This document shows positions 15,318-23,323 of a stretch of 42,689 bases of DNA, piece by piece. Location: contig CAKZVC010000004.1 in NCBI GenBank assembly GCA_937922235.1, forward strand, positions 1 through 42,689, given 5' to 3'. How positions within the stretch are numbered: position 1 is the stretch's first letter; each line of letters starts with the position of its first letter. The translations under genes were made by a program, and so were the position numbers. The notes under the pieces are model-generated. The model was not told where the DNA came from and did no database searches. It saw nothing but the letters and a program-made list of their open reading frames with translations. The stretch is from an uncultured Acidimicrobiales bacterium. GTDB taxonomy: Bacteria; Actinomycetota; Acidimicrobiia; Acidimicrobiales; SHLQ01.

Positions 15318-16127
15318 ATGGAGATCACGTATCGAGGCGAGTCAGTTCGAGTCGCTACCGGCGGACGCAACCATGACAGCGACCTGCCAGGGGTTGTCCT
15401 GATTCACGGTTCAGGAATGGACCGAACCACCTGGCAGATGCAGACCCGATGGCTTGCCCATCACGGGTATCGAGTGGCTGCGATCGACCTGCCCGGTCAT
15501 GGCCTGAGCACCGGCGAGCCGCTGCAGTCGATCCCTGAAATGGGGGATTGGCTCGCAGGCCTCGTGCATGAGCTCAACCTTGGGCCAGCGCACCTGGTCG
15601 GCTTCTCGCTCGGCACGTTCATTGCGCTCGAGGCCGCCGCGCAAGACCCAACCTGCGCCGAGTCGCTCGTGCTCATCGGCACTGCCGCAGCAATGCCGGT
15701 GCATCCGGAACTGCTCACGACGAGCTACGACGATATTCCGAAGGCGAGCCGACTGATGACGTCGTGGGGCATTGGTTCCCGCGCTCATGTTGGTGGTCAT
15801 CAGTCGCCCGGCACCTGGCTCGTCGGCGCATGCACTGCGCTGCTCGACACCGGGCCCGAGAATGCGCTCGGGCACGACATGGTCGCCGCAAATGCATACG
15901 ACGGAGCCGTTGCGGCGGCGTCAAGGGTGACCCAGCCCGTAACGTTCGTCCTCGGCACCGAAGACAAGATGACCCCGATGAAGGCGTCGGGCGGGTTGCT
16001 CGACGCCGTCGAGAACAAGAACGTTGTAACGCTCGAACGGACCGGGCACATGATGCCGATCGAGAATCCGGTTGCAGTTCGTGACGCCATTGCGCAAGCG
16101 ATTGGTTGGGACGGTCAACGTTCGTGA
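15318..16127 (+). CDS. Alpha/beta hydrolase
   Basis: A 269-aa alpha/beta-fold hydrolase. The catalytic triad can be placed at Ser97 (GFSLG nucleophile elbow), Asp216 (GTEDKMTP) and His244 (RTGHMMP), with the oxyanion HGSGMD motif early in the chain. There is no signal peptide, so it is cytoplasmic. It follows metY by 9 nt and has a GGGGA ribosome-binding word 8-12 nt upstream. Homoserine O-acetyltransferase also has this fold, but the length and motifs here fit a general esterase or hydrolase better. The substrate is unknown. Confidence 0.85.
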   Translation: MEITYRGESVRVATGGRNHDSDLPGVVLIHGSGMDRTTWQMQTRWLAHHGYRVAAIDLPGHGLSTGEPLQSIPEMGDWLAGLVHELNLGPAHLVGFSLGTFIALEAAAQDPTCAESLVLIGTAAAMPVHPELLTTSYDDIPKASRLMTSWGIGSRAHVGGHQSPGTWLVGACTALLDTGPENALGHDMVAANAYDGAVAAASRVTQPVTFVLGTEDKMTPMKASGGLLDAVENKNVVTLERTGHMMPIENPVAVRDAIAQAIGWDGQRS

Positions 16128-16171
16128 CGAACGTCGGGCGATTCCGTCCCGTCGATGATCACCACATGGCC

Positions 16172-16177
16172 TAGCGT
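16172..16177 (+). promoter_or_regulatory. -10 box for the DHPS-like/photolyase operon
   Basis: TAGCGT is followed by 7 nt and a GTG at 16185. This spacing suggests a leaderless transcript beginning at the GTG. It favours this start over the in-frame ATG at 16155. Confidence 0.5.
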
Positions 16178-16184
16178 CGTCGAC

Positions 16185-16940
16185 GTGGAGATCTTTGGTG
16201 TCATAAATGCCTCGCCCGACTCGCTTGCCGAATTCTCGGTTGCGACGACCGCTGAGGCAGCAACGGCGTACGCCAAGAAGCTGCTAGCGGACGGTGCCGA
16301 TCACATCGACCTCGGCGGGCAGGCCTCGCACGGCTCCGCAGCGATGGTCACGCCCGACGAGGAGTGGGCGATACTCGAACCGCCGCTACGCGCGATCGCC
16401 GAACTCGGCGTCACGATCTCGGTTGATACCTGGCAGGTCGAGACCGCTCGGCGAGCGTTTGACGCTGGTGCATCAGTACTCAACGCTGCCGACGCGCTTC
16501 AGGACACCGAGATGCTCGAGTTCGCCGCAGAGCGTGAGTGCGATGTGGTGCTGCCGTTCATGTTGGGCCCCGATCCGCGGCACCTCAAGCATGTCGAAGG
16601 TGACCCGGTCGAGGTGATGGTGTCGTGGTTCTCCGAGCGCCTTACCGAGATGGACCGCTACGGCATTCGGCACCGCTGTTACCTGGATCCCGGAACCGGG
16701 TTCGCTCCCGCGCATTGGGAGTGGGAAGACCGAGCCGAGTACCAGCGGAAGATCTACTCGGGGCTCGACCGGCTTCGAGTGTTCGATCTGCCGATCTACG
16801 TTCCTGTGCCGTGGAAGCAGTCGCCCGACCGGATGGAGTTGCTCGACATTGCGCTCAGCCACAACATCGACTTCGCCCGGTCGCATTACCCCGCCCAAGT
16901 TCGTGAGCGTCATGACGCGCTGAACCCCCAGACTCCATGA
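16185..16940 (+). CDS. Divergent dihydropteroate-synthase-like protein
   Basis: A TIM-barrel pterin-binding-family protein of 251 aa. Residues equivalent to the DHPS pterin pocket are kept: Asn8 (INASPDS), Asp42 (IDLGG), Asp81 (SVDT), Asn100, Asp168 (DPGTGF), Lys211 (PWKQS), and Arg232/His234 (ARSH). The catalytic loop normally reading GGESTRPGA is GGQASHGSA, so the phosphate-binding Arg is lost. The segment between the Lys and the Arg-x-His is also shortened. It is therefore probably not the housekeeping folP. The gene overlaps the photolyase gene by ATGA, suggesting a pterin-related role with that enzyme, but this is inference. GTG 16185 is chosen from the -10 spacing; ATG 16155 is the alternative. 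Confidence 0.82.
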   Translation: MEIFGVINASPDSLAEFSVATTAEAATAYAKKLLADGADHIDLGGQASHGSAAMVTPDEEWAILEPPLRAIAELGVTISVDTWQVETARRAFDAGASVLNAADALQDTEMLEFAAERECDVVLPFMLGPDPRHLKHVEGDPVEVMVSWFSERLTEMDRYGIRHRCYLDPGTGFAPAHWEWEDRAEYQRKIYSGLDRLRVFDLPIYVPVPWKQSPDRMELLDIALSHNIDFARSHYPAQVRERHDALNPQTP

Positions 16941-18424
16941 CCACAACGGTTTGGGTGCTGGGCGACCAACTCAACCGTTCGATTTCGTCACTCGCTGACC
17001 GTCAGCCGGGAGACTGCCGGGTGTTGTTCGTCGAGAGCACCTCGAAGATCGAGTCGAAGCGGTGGCACGTGCAGCGGCTCCACCTGGTGCTATCAGCGAT
17101 GGAGCATTTCGCCGCTGAGCTGAGAGCCGAAGGCTTTGACGTCGACTATCGGCGAGCAACGACGTTGTCGCAGGGGCTGATGGCGCACGTCGATGCGTTC
17201 GATGTCGAGACCGTCGTTGCGATGGAACCGATGAGCTACGACGGACGCGCCATGCTCGAACGCCATGGTGTGCAACTCACCCGAAACAACCAGTTCACGT
17301 GTCACTACGACGACTTCGCTTCATGGACCGAAGGCCGCAAGTCGTTCAAGATGGAGGACTTCTATCGATGGCAGCGCACCCGACTCGACGTCTTCATGGA
17401 TGGCAAGACGCCGGTTGGTGGCAAGTGGAACTACGACCACGACAATCGCGAGCGGCCACCCAAGGACGGTCGTTCGTGGCCGGAGTTCACAGCGTTTGAG
17501 CTCGATGACATCGACCGAGCAGTGCTCGACCGAATGCCGGGTACCTGGGGGAGGGAGCCGCAAGGATGGTGGCCGGTCACCCGAAGTCAGGCGCTGCAGC
17601 GACTCGATGAGTTTGTCGAGCGAGCGCTCGATCCGTTCGGGCCTCATGAGGATGCGATGCTCGGGGAGGAGTGGAAGCTGGCCCATTCGACATTGAGCGC
17701 GTCGCTTAACCTCGGCCTCTTGCATCCGCAGGAGGTCGTCGACCGCGCAGAGGCTGCGTTCCACGACGGTGCTGCGGCGATCAACAGCGTCGAGGGGTTC
17801 ATTCGCCAGGTGATTGGCTGGCGGGAGTACGTCTGGTGCGTCTATTGGCTATGGATGCCCGAGTATCGGACAAAGAACGGGCTTGGGGCCGACAAGCCGG
17901 TGCCGCCCGCGTTCACTGGAGAAGCCAGCACCGAGCTGGCGTGTGTTGCCGGAACGGTTTCACACGTCCATGACTATGGCTATGCGCACCACATCGAACG
18001 CTTGATGGTGCTCGGCAACCTTGCCCTTACCGCAGGAGTCGACCCGTTGGCGATGACCAACTGGATGTGGGCGAGCTTCGTCGATGGAGCGGAATGGGTG
18101 ATGCTGCCGAATGTCGTCGGCATGGCAATGCACGCAGATGGCGGAATGATGGCAACCAAGCCGTATGCGTCTGGCGGCGCGTACATCAACAAGATGAGCA
18201 ACTACTGCAAAGGTTGCCGCTTCGATCCAAAGAAGCGAACCGGTGACGATGCGTGCCCCTACACGACGTTGTACTGGGACTTCTTGGCCCGCAACGAGGA
18301 TGCGTTCCGGTCGAACCACCGAATGGGTCAGCAACTTGCTGGAATGCGCAGGCTCGCCAACCTCGAAGAGGTTCGAGAGCGGGCTGCCGACGTCCGCAGC
18401 AAGCTGTTCGCCGGCGAACTGTAA
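16937..18424 (+). CDS. Fe-S bacterial cryptochrome/photolyase (PhrB-type)
   Basis: A 495-aa flavoprotein of the FeS-BCP group, whose characterised members repair (6-4) photoproducts or act as light sensors. They carry FAD, a lumazine antenna and a [4Fe-4S] cluster. Four cysteines occur at 336, 424, 427 and 440. Their spacing (88, 3, 13) equals that of the cluster ligands recalled for Agrobacterium PhrB (350, 438, 441, 454). The N-terminus VWVLGDQLN is the Rossmann antenna domain. VHDYGYAHHIERLM and TNWMWASFVDGAEWVMLPNV form the FAD-binding helical domain. The start codon overlaps the stop of the DHPS-like gene. Confidence 0.93.
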   Translation: MTTTVWVLGDQLNRSISSLADRQPGDCRVLFVESTSKIESKRWHVQRLHLVLSAMEHFAAELRAEGFDVDYRRATTLSQGLMAHVDAFDVETVVAMEPMSYDGRAMLERHGVQLTRNNQFTCHYDDFASWTEGRKSFKMEDFYRWQRTRLDVFMDGKTPVGGKWNYDHDNRERPPKDGRSWPEFTAFELDDIDRAVLDRMPGTWGREPQGWWPVTRSQALQRLDEFVERALDPFGPHEDAMLGEEWKLAHSTLSASLNLGLLHPQEVVDRAEAAFHDGAAAINSVEGFIRQVIGWREYVWCVYWLWMPEYRTKNGLGADKPVPPAFTGEASTELACVAGTVSHVHDYGYAHHIERLMVLGNLALTAGVDPLAMTNWMWASFVDGAEWVMLPNVVGMAMHADGGMMATKPYASGGAYINKMSNYCKGCRFDPKKRTGDDACPYTTLYWDFLARNEDAFRSNHRMGQQLAGMRRLANLEEVRERAADVRSKLFAGEL

Positions 18425-18427
18425 GCG

Positions 18428-18889
18428 CTACTCGCCGATGTCTTCGTTCCAGAGTTCGGGACGTTCGGCGATCATACGTTCCATGAGCGCAACGCATTCG
18501 GCGTTGTCGACCACAGTGACCTTGACCCCTCGGGACCGCAACAGCTCTTCTTCACCGAGAAACGTCGTGTTCTCGCCAACGACCACACGTGGAATGCCAT
18601 AGAGCAGGATCGCCCCGCTGCACATCGAGCAAGGGGACAACGTCGTGTACAACGTCGACTCGGCGTACACCGAGGCAGGCAGCCGGCCGGCGTTCTCGAG
18701 GGCGTCCATTTCGCCGTGAAGGGTAGGACTGCCGTTTTGTACCCGTCGGTTGTGTCCACGTCCGATGATCGTGTTGTTGTATACGAGGACGCTGCCAATG
18801 GGAATTCCGCCTTCATCCCAACCACGCGATGCCTCGTCGATTGCCGCTTGCAAGAAGTCCATAGAGGAAAGTGTTGCAGATGTGGGCAT
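18428..18889 (-). CDS. Cytosine deaminase, yeast FCY1-type
   Basis: A zinc-dependent deaminase of the CDA fold, about 153 aa. Zinc and catalytic residues are His58 and Glu60 in TLHGEMDALENAGRL, and Cys87 and Cys90 in LSPCSMCSGAI. These positions are each exactly 4 lower than His62, Glu64, Cys91 and Cys94 of yeast cytosine deaminase. GIPRVVVGEN and the C-terminal ERPELWNEDIGE also match that enzyme. Bacteria normally use the unrelated CodA amidohydrolase for cytosine. The start is uncertain: ATG at 18913, 18889 or 18862 are all in frame, and none has a clear ribosome-binding site. The gene converges on the photolyase stop with 3 nt between them. Confidence 0.88.
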   Translation of the reverse strand: MPTSATLSSMDFLQAAIDEASRGWDEGGIPIGSVLVYNNTIIGRGHNRRVQNGSPTLHGEMDALENAGRLPASVYAESTLYTTLSPCSMCSGAILLYGIPRVVVGENTTFLGEEELLRSRGVKVTVVDNAECVALMERMIAERPELWNEDIGE

Positions 18890-18927
18890 TGGGACTGGTG
18901 CCCAAGGAAGCATGGAACCCCAAATTT

Positions 18928-18944
18928 GACCGCTCTTTGCGGTC
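18928..18944. promoter_or_regulatory. Inverted repeat between deaminase and response regulator
   Basis: GACCGC and GCGGTC flank a 5-nt centre, a perfect 6-bp dyad. It lies in the divergent promoter region between the cytosine deaminase and the first response regulator. It could be an operator or an RNA hairpin; nothing else supports either. Confidence 0.4.
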
Positions 18945-18976
18945 GCCTATGCCCCAAGATTGAGGTAGACAGGGTC

Positions 18977-19582
18977 ATGGTGTGTCGTGTGGGGATCCTT
19001 GATGATCACCGATCCTTCGGTGAAGCGCTGTGCTTGGCACTCGCTAGCACAGACGATTTCTCCTGCGTTGGCGTAACCACCGGGTTTGACCATTGCCGCG
19101 AAATGCTGCTGACGATGAAGCCCGATGTTTTGGTTATCGACTATCAGCTCGTGGGGCTTACCGGCTTCGAATGCGCCGACAAAATTCGGGCCGAAGACAT
19201 CGATGTTCGCATCGTGATGCTAACTGCGCACGCAGCGTCAGGCCTGCACACTCAGGCGGGAGCCCATGGAGTTGAGCAGGTCCTTTCGAAGGACTCTCCG
19301 TTGTCAGAACTGCTGCACGCAATAGCAGCGGGTCCGTCCGCAATCGACCTCAACGAACCAACCGCGCCCATCTTCTCGAGACGTCAGCGTGAAGTGCTCG
19401 AGCTCATGGGCAAAGGACTGGCGCCGGCGGAAATCGCCGAGGAGCTCTACGTCAGTATTCATACGGCTCGACGCCATGTGAAGGACATCATGGGCGTCTT
19501 GGGTGCATCGACGCAGCTGGCTGCGGTCACGACCGCTATCCGTGATGGACATCTTGTTCCTGCGCGAGAAACGTCGGAGTAG
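18977..19582 (+). CDS. NarL/LuxR-type response regulator
   Basis: A two-component transcription factor of 201 aa. The N-terminal receiver has the acidic pair in ILDDHRS, the phosphoacceptor Asp55 in VLVIDYQL, Thr in MLTAHA and the conserved Lys in VLSKDSP. The C-terminal LuxR helix-turn-helix is FSRRQREVLELMGKGLAPAE and following, with HTARRHVKDIM as recognition helix. The start MVCRVGIL is chosen because the receiver begins there; a longer upstream frame runs through the divergent promoter. It is followed 80 nt later by a related regulator, and a histidine kinase lies opposite, so the three probably act together. Confidence 0.87.
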   Translation: MVCRVGILDDHRSFGEALCLALASTDDFSCVGVTTGFDHCREMLLTMKPDVLVIDYQLVGLTGFECADKIRAEDIDVRIVMLTAHAASGLHTQAGAHGVEQVLSKDSPLSELLHAIAAGPSAIDLNEPTAPIFSRRQREVLELMGKGLAPAEIAEELYVSIHTARRHVKDIMGVLGASTQLAAVTTAIRDGHLVPARETSE

Positions 19583-19650
19583 GGGTTTAGCCGCTCTGCG
19601 TGACGCTGCCCATTTGGGTAGTTCGACTATCGCTTCGGAGTTCAAATTCG

Positions 19651-19656
19651 TACGCT
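19651..19656 (+). promoter_or_regulatory. -10 box for the second response regulator
   Basis: TACGCT is followed by 6 nt and the ATG at 19663. The second regulator therefore seems to have its own leaderless promoter rather than depending on read-through. Confidence 0.5.
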
Positions 19657-19662
19657 TACGAC

Positions 19663-20349
19663 ATGGCGTATGACGAGATTGATCAGCCCACACGCATCAT
19701 CGTTGTCGATGACCAGCGTTCATTTGCCGAGGCGTTGAAGCTTGCCTTGGGACTCACCGACGACCTTCGCGTCGTTGGCCTAGAGCAAAGTGCTGAGTCG
19801 GGGGTCGGTCTCGCCGAGTCACTCAAGCCAGACCTGATCGTTACCTCGTATCGGCTCATCGGCGCAGTGACTGGGCTCGATTTGGCGAGCCAGGTACGTG
19901 AGCGTGAACGCGCTGAGGATCGCCCGTTTACACCAATCGTGCTTCTGACGGCCTTCCCAGCCCCGGCGGTAATTCGTCGTGCTCGTGAGATTCCGAATGT
20001 GGTTGTGCTCTCCAAGCGCAGCCCGATCACCGAAATCGTCAGCGGACTTCGTCGTGCTGTCGACGGCGGCCCAACTGCGGGCGTCGTGGTCGATGACCCT
20101 TATTCGCTGTCTCCAGCTGAGATGGAAGTTCTTGAGTTCCTGTCCGGCGGACATAATGCGTCGACCATCGCGTCTGAGCTTCACTTGAGCGTGCATGCAA
20201 TTCGGGCACGGATCCGTGGGCTGCTGACGAAGACCAACTCGTCGAGCCAGCTCGAAGCTGTGGCGAAGGCGACACGAGCTGGCCTTGTGGTTCCGCCAGC
20301 GTTCGACGCTCCAGCTACGACAGCAGGTCTTGGAGCGACGACCTCGTAG
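19663..20349 (+). CDS. LuxR-type regulator with atypical receiver (no phosphoacceptor Asp)
   Basis: A 228-aa paralogue of the preceding regulator. The receiver keeps the acidic pair (VVDDQRS), the Thr (LLTAFP) and the Lys (VLSKRSP). The residue at the phosphorylation site is Ser62 (LIVTSYRL) where its neighbour has Asp55 (VLVIDYQL). It therefore should not accept phosphate in the usual way and may act by dimerisation, ligand binding or competition. The C-terminal HTH begins LSPAEMEVLEFLSGGHNAST and has the recognition segment HAIRARIRGLL. Its 3' end overlaps the 3' end of the convergent histidine kinase gene by 35 bp. Confidence 0.86.
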   Translation: MAYDEIDQPTRIIVVDDQRSFAEALKLALGLTDDLRVVGLEQSAESGVGLAESLKPDLIVTSYRLIGAVTGLDLASQVRERERAEDRPFTPIVLLTAFPAPAVIRRAREIPNVVVLSKRSPITEIVSGLRRAVDGGPTAGVVVDDPYSLSPAEMEVLEFLSGGHNASTIASELHLSVHAIRARIRGLLTKTNSSSQLEAVAKATRAGLVVPPAFDAPATTAGLGATTS

Positions 20350-22288
20350 CGTCACGGCCAAGGTGATTGCTAGGCCGCATCAGCACGGCATCGTTTGTCA
20401 GGACAGTGCTTGGGATCCACGCTTCGATGGATGTGCCTCGACCGGGTCGCGTTGACAGCGAGCACCACCCGCCGGCTTGATACGCAAGCGCTGTCATCGT
20501 GCTTAGCCCGAGGTGGCCAACTTCTTGTAGGCGTGACTTATCGAACCCAACGCCGTCGTCGATGACCGCTATCGAGAAGCCATCGCGCGTTTGGCGGAGG
20601 TCGACATTGACGATCGTCGCTTCGCTGTGCACCATCGCGTTTACCAGTGCCTCTCGCGCGATTTGGAAGATGATCTCTGACAGCTCTGCCGATGCGTGCA
20701 TGATCCCGCGTTCACGAACGTGCACTTCCGCAGCGTTGATCGACGCGAACTTCTCGACGGTCTGTTCAAGTGCGTCGACGACGTTGGTCTCTCGCAGGTC
20801 GATGATGGCTGATCCGATTGCGTCTGCTCGGAGCTTGCGCATGCCACTCACCAACAGCTCTTCGATTCGCTTGAGATGATCTGCCTCAAGAGTTGAATTC
20901 GGCTGGCCGTCGGCGACGAGTCGGCTCGCTCCAATGAGGAGGTTTGCGGCGGCGAGATCTTGCAGAGCGCCATCGTGCACAAGTTGTGCCAACCGAAGGC
21001 GCTCGGCTTCCTGCGCATGCAGCAGTGCTGCCCGGGACCTTGCTCGTTCTGCGTTCAATTTGTGGGTTGTGGTTGTGTCGAGCAGAAAGACGGTGCATCC
21101 GGCGAAGTTGCCGTCGTCGTCCATGCGCGGTTCGGTGAGAGCAAGCGCCCACCTCGTCTCGCCGGTCGCTGTTTCGAAGCTTCGGTCGAAGCGGACGCTT
21201 TGCCCGGCCATCACCATTCGCACAAAGTGAGCGACCTTCGACCATCCAGCGGCATTGAATAGCGCTCGGAACGGAAGCCCACGAATATCGTCAACATGCA
21301 TCCCGAGCAACAGCGCAACACTGTCGCTCGTGTCGACCACGTTGCTGTGGGCGTCGATTTCGATAAAGCCGTCGAAGCCGGTGCTGGCCAGCTTCTGCCA
21401 TCGTTCGCTTTCGGCCTGCTCGGCTCGCACGCGTAGGTCGGCGTGGAAGGTCATCCTGCCGACCATTGCCGTGAGCACGGCGATTGCCGCAGAGAAGGCA
21501 TGAACTTCACCTAATCCGGTTGAGTCAGCGACGGGAAACGTGCCAAATCCTCTGGCGGCGACTACTCCGGCCAGAACTGAGTAGAGAAGGGCAACTGGCT
21601 GGCCGGCACGCGTGCCGAACCGAGACGTGAAGAGCAGGCAGGCTCCGAGTCCCACGAACAGAAGGCCTTGTTCAACGAAGACCGTGGCGGTGGCAATGGC
21701 AGCGATCGTGGCGAGCGTTGCGACAAACTCGCGTCGATGGGTGGTTGGGTTCACCGAGACAAGCCACCCGGCCCTACCGAGCAGAACGACACTTGTGACT
21801 GCGAACGTGCCTATGCCATGGCTCGCCCCGAAGAGGAGCGAGGACTCCAACATGTCGGAGCTCCAGGTGACCGGAACCGACGCGACCATCGCGGCACTTA
21901 GGCAAGCCAGCATCGCGAGAATGGACTTGCTCGGTCCTGGAGACTCCGACGGGCGGGTCAAGAAGAGCAGCAGGATTGCACCACCGGCGAGGCAGACCTC
22001 GATGATGTGTGCCGTCATCAGCGCAATCGAGCTGCTAGACGTTTCGACTGCGGCCAGAAAGATGGCATGACCAACCAAGCCGCCAGAGAGCGCACCGAGC
22101 CGTGCGGCAGACCGGTTGGCAGCGAGCATAAGGCCGACCGTGATTCCCGACGCAAGCCAGAGAATGACGGTGCCATCTGCTGTGATGAGATAGCTGTGGG
22201 ACACGAGGGCGAATGTCACGTGGCCAACAAGGGCCACCGCAAAGGCACCGAGTGGGGTGAGGCGATCTACCCACGTGCCACCGGCCAC
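20315..22288 (-). CDS. Membrane PAS sensor histidine kinase (NarL-partner type)
   Basis: A 657-aa sensor kinase. About 270 N-terminal residues form eight or so hydrophobic helices resembling a MASE1-type membrane sensor. A PAS domain follows (ASTGFDGFIEIDAHSNVVDT to FLLDTTT). The dimerisation/phosphoacceptor helix is HisKA_3-type with His438 in LVHDGALQDL. The HATPase domain has an N box EALVNAMVHS, DDGVGF and GLSTM. This kinase class phosphorylates LuxR-type regulators, which fits the two convergent regulator genes. The GTG start has GGGAGA upstream. Its gene end overlaps that of the atypical regulator. Confidence 0.88.
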   Translation of the reverse strand: MAGGTWVDRLTPLGAFAVALVGHVTFALVSHSYLITADGTVILWLASGITVGLMLAANRSAARLGALSGGLVGHAIFLAAVETSSSSIALMTAHIIEVCLAGGAILLLFLTRPSESPGPSKSILAMLACLSAAMVASVPVTWSSDMLESSLLFGASHGIGTFAVTSVVLLGRAGWLVSVNPTTHRREFVATLATIAAIATATVFVEQGLLFVGLGACLLFTSRFGTRAGQPVALLYSVLAGVVAARGFGTFPVADSTGLGEVHAFSAAIAVLTAMVGRMTFHADLRVRAEQAESERWQKLASTGFDGFIEIDAHSNVVDTSDSVALLLGMHVDDIRGLPFRALFNAAGWSKVAHFVRMVMAGQSVRFDRSFETATGETRWALALTEPRMDDDGNFAGCTVFLLDTTTTHKLNAERARSRAALLHAQEAERLRLAQLVHDGALQDLAAANLLIGASRLVADGQPNSTLEADHLKRIEELLVSGMRKLRADAIGSAIIDLRETNVVDALEQTVEKFASINAAEVHVRERGIMHASAELSEIIFQIAREALVNAMVHSEATIVNVDLRQTRDGFSIAVIDDGVGFDKSRLQEVGHLGLSTMTALAYQAGGWCSLSTRPGRGTSIEAWIPSTVLTNDAVLMRPSNHLGRDATRSSLQDLLS

Positions 22289-22511
22289 CTCTAGTCTCCC
22301 AAACCACGGTCGTCTTGCATCTTTCGACCCTATCTCGCGTCAAGGATCGGGTACATGTCGTTGCCAAAGGCGCCCCGCTCCCACTCCCAAAGGCCTCATC
22401 GTGGGCCGGATTTGAACCCCAAGAGCTAGCGAATTTCATACCTTTTTCGCTTCGTCTCGCACGAGGGCGGTAGTGCAATTCACGAACGTCCAATTCCGGA
22501 AATTCGAGTGC
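22289..22511. other. Divergent intergenic region, kinase/TetR
   Basis: About 220 bp with no gene. It should hold the kinase promoter and the operator of the TetR-like regulator. The only symmetrical word near the TetR promoter is TTCCGGAA (22494-22501) within AATTCCGGAAATT, a possible operator core. A tRNA T-loop-like word occurs on the minus strand near 22408-22418 but no tRNA can be folded around it. Confidence 0.4.
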
Positions 22512-22517
22512 TACCGT
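22512..22517 (+). promoter_or_regulatory. -10 box for the TetR-like gene
   Basis: TACCGT is followed by 8 nt and the ATG at 22526. The near-palindrome AATTCCGGAAATT lies just upstream, where a repressor could block this promoter. Confidence 0.4.
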
Positions 22518-22525
22518 GACCCGCG

Positions 22526-23323
22526 ATGGCACGAAAGAGCAGACCCCGTCGTAGCGCCGAACAGACCCGCGCCGAGATGGTCGAGGCTGGTCTGCGCATG
22601 CTGCAAGAGCATGGGCTAACGATTGGGCTAGACAATGTAACCATCGAGGTAACCATCGAGGCTGCGTGCATCGAAGCTGATGTTCCGCGTTCATCGAGCC
22701 ACTCGGCCTGGGGCATCGATGATGATTTCATGCCGCAGGAGAACTTCCGGAGAGCAGTACTGAAGGCATGGTTGCTCGACCGCCGGGGTTCGATGTTCGC
22801 CGATGCAGCCCAAGAGGCACTTGAACAGCTGTACGCACGCGCTGGAGGCGACCCGTCGAAGTCAGCCATCGTGCGTGCTGCCATTCAGGCAGCGTTCTTT
22901 GAATCGTCGAACACTGGTGACCGCGCCGAACGTGGCGGCGGTGACTTTGCTTCGACCGACATGGCAATCCGTTTTGCGATTGCCTCTCAGCCCTTGGAAG
23001 ACCGCGACGGCGACCTGGTCTCCTGGCTTGAAGATGGTGAACGATCACATCGTGACGACCGCGTGGCGGACTCGTATAAGCCGTTCGCTGAGCTCGTCGG
23101 GCTCACACCGAAACCTGAGCTCGGCGAGAAGGCATACGTACTAATGGCGATTGCGGTTGCCTCGTTGGTCGAGGGCATCGGCCTGCGGCAGAGCATCTTG
23201 CCCGAATTGGGGCTTGATCAACCGATTTCACCTGCCGTAGATGATGGGGTGCCGACGCTTATGATCGGCGCATGCGTCGAAGCACTTCTCCCTGTCTTCT
23301 TCGACTCGAAAGACAATGACTGA
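22526..23323 (+). CDS. TetR-like transcriptional regulator
   Basis: A 265-aa protein with a basic N-terminus (MARKSRPRRSAEQTRAEM) and a TetR-type helix-turn-helix in residues 15-60 (AGLRMLQEHG, then VTIEAACIEADVPRSSSHSAW). The HTH contains a perfect 12-bp in-frame tandem duplication (22637-22648 and 22649-22660), which repeats VTIE and may displace the DNA-reading helix. The C-terminal ligand-binding part is helical with MAIAVASLVEGIGL. The next gene starts 8 bp before this one ends, so they are translationally coupled. The ligand is unknown. It may be less active than a standard TetR if the duplication is recent. Confidence 0.75.
   Translation: MARKSRPRRSAEQTRAEMVEAGLRMLQEHGLTIGLDNVTIEVTIEAACIEADVPRSSSHSAWGIDDDFMPQENFRRAVLKAWLLDRRGSMFADAAQEALEQLYARAGGDPSKSAIVRAAIQAAFFESSNTGDRAERGGGDFASTDMAIRFAIASQPLEDRDGDLVSWLEDGERSHRDDRVADSYKPFAELVGLTPKPELGEKAYVLMAIAVASLVEGIGLRQSILPELGLDQPISPAVDDGVPTLMIGACVEALLPVFFDSKDND

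Noticed and set aside
22408..22418. Minus-strand GGTTCAAATCC, a tRNA T-loop-like word
   Set aside because: No matching acceptor, D-arm or anticodon arm can be folded around it, and the T-stem itself has only two or three pairs.
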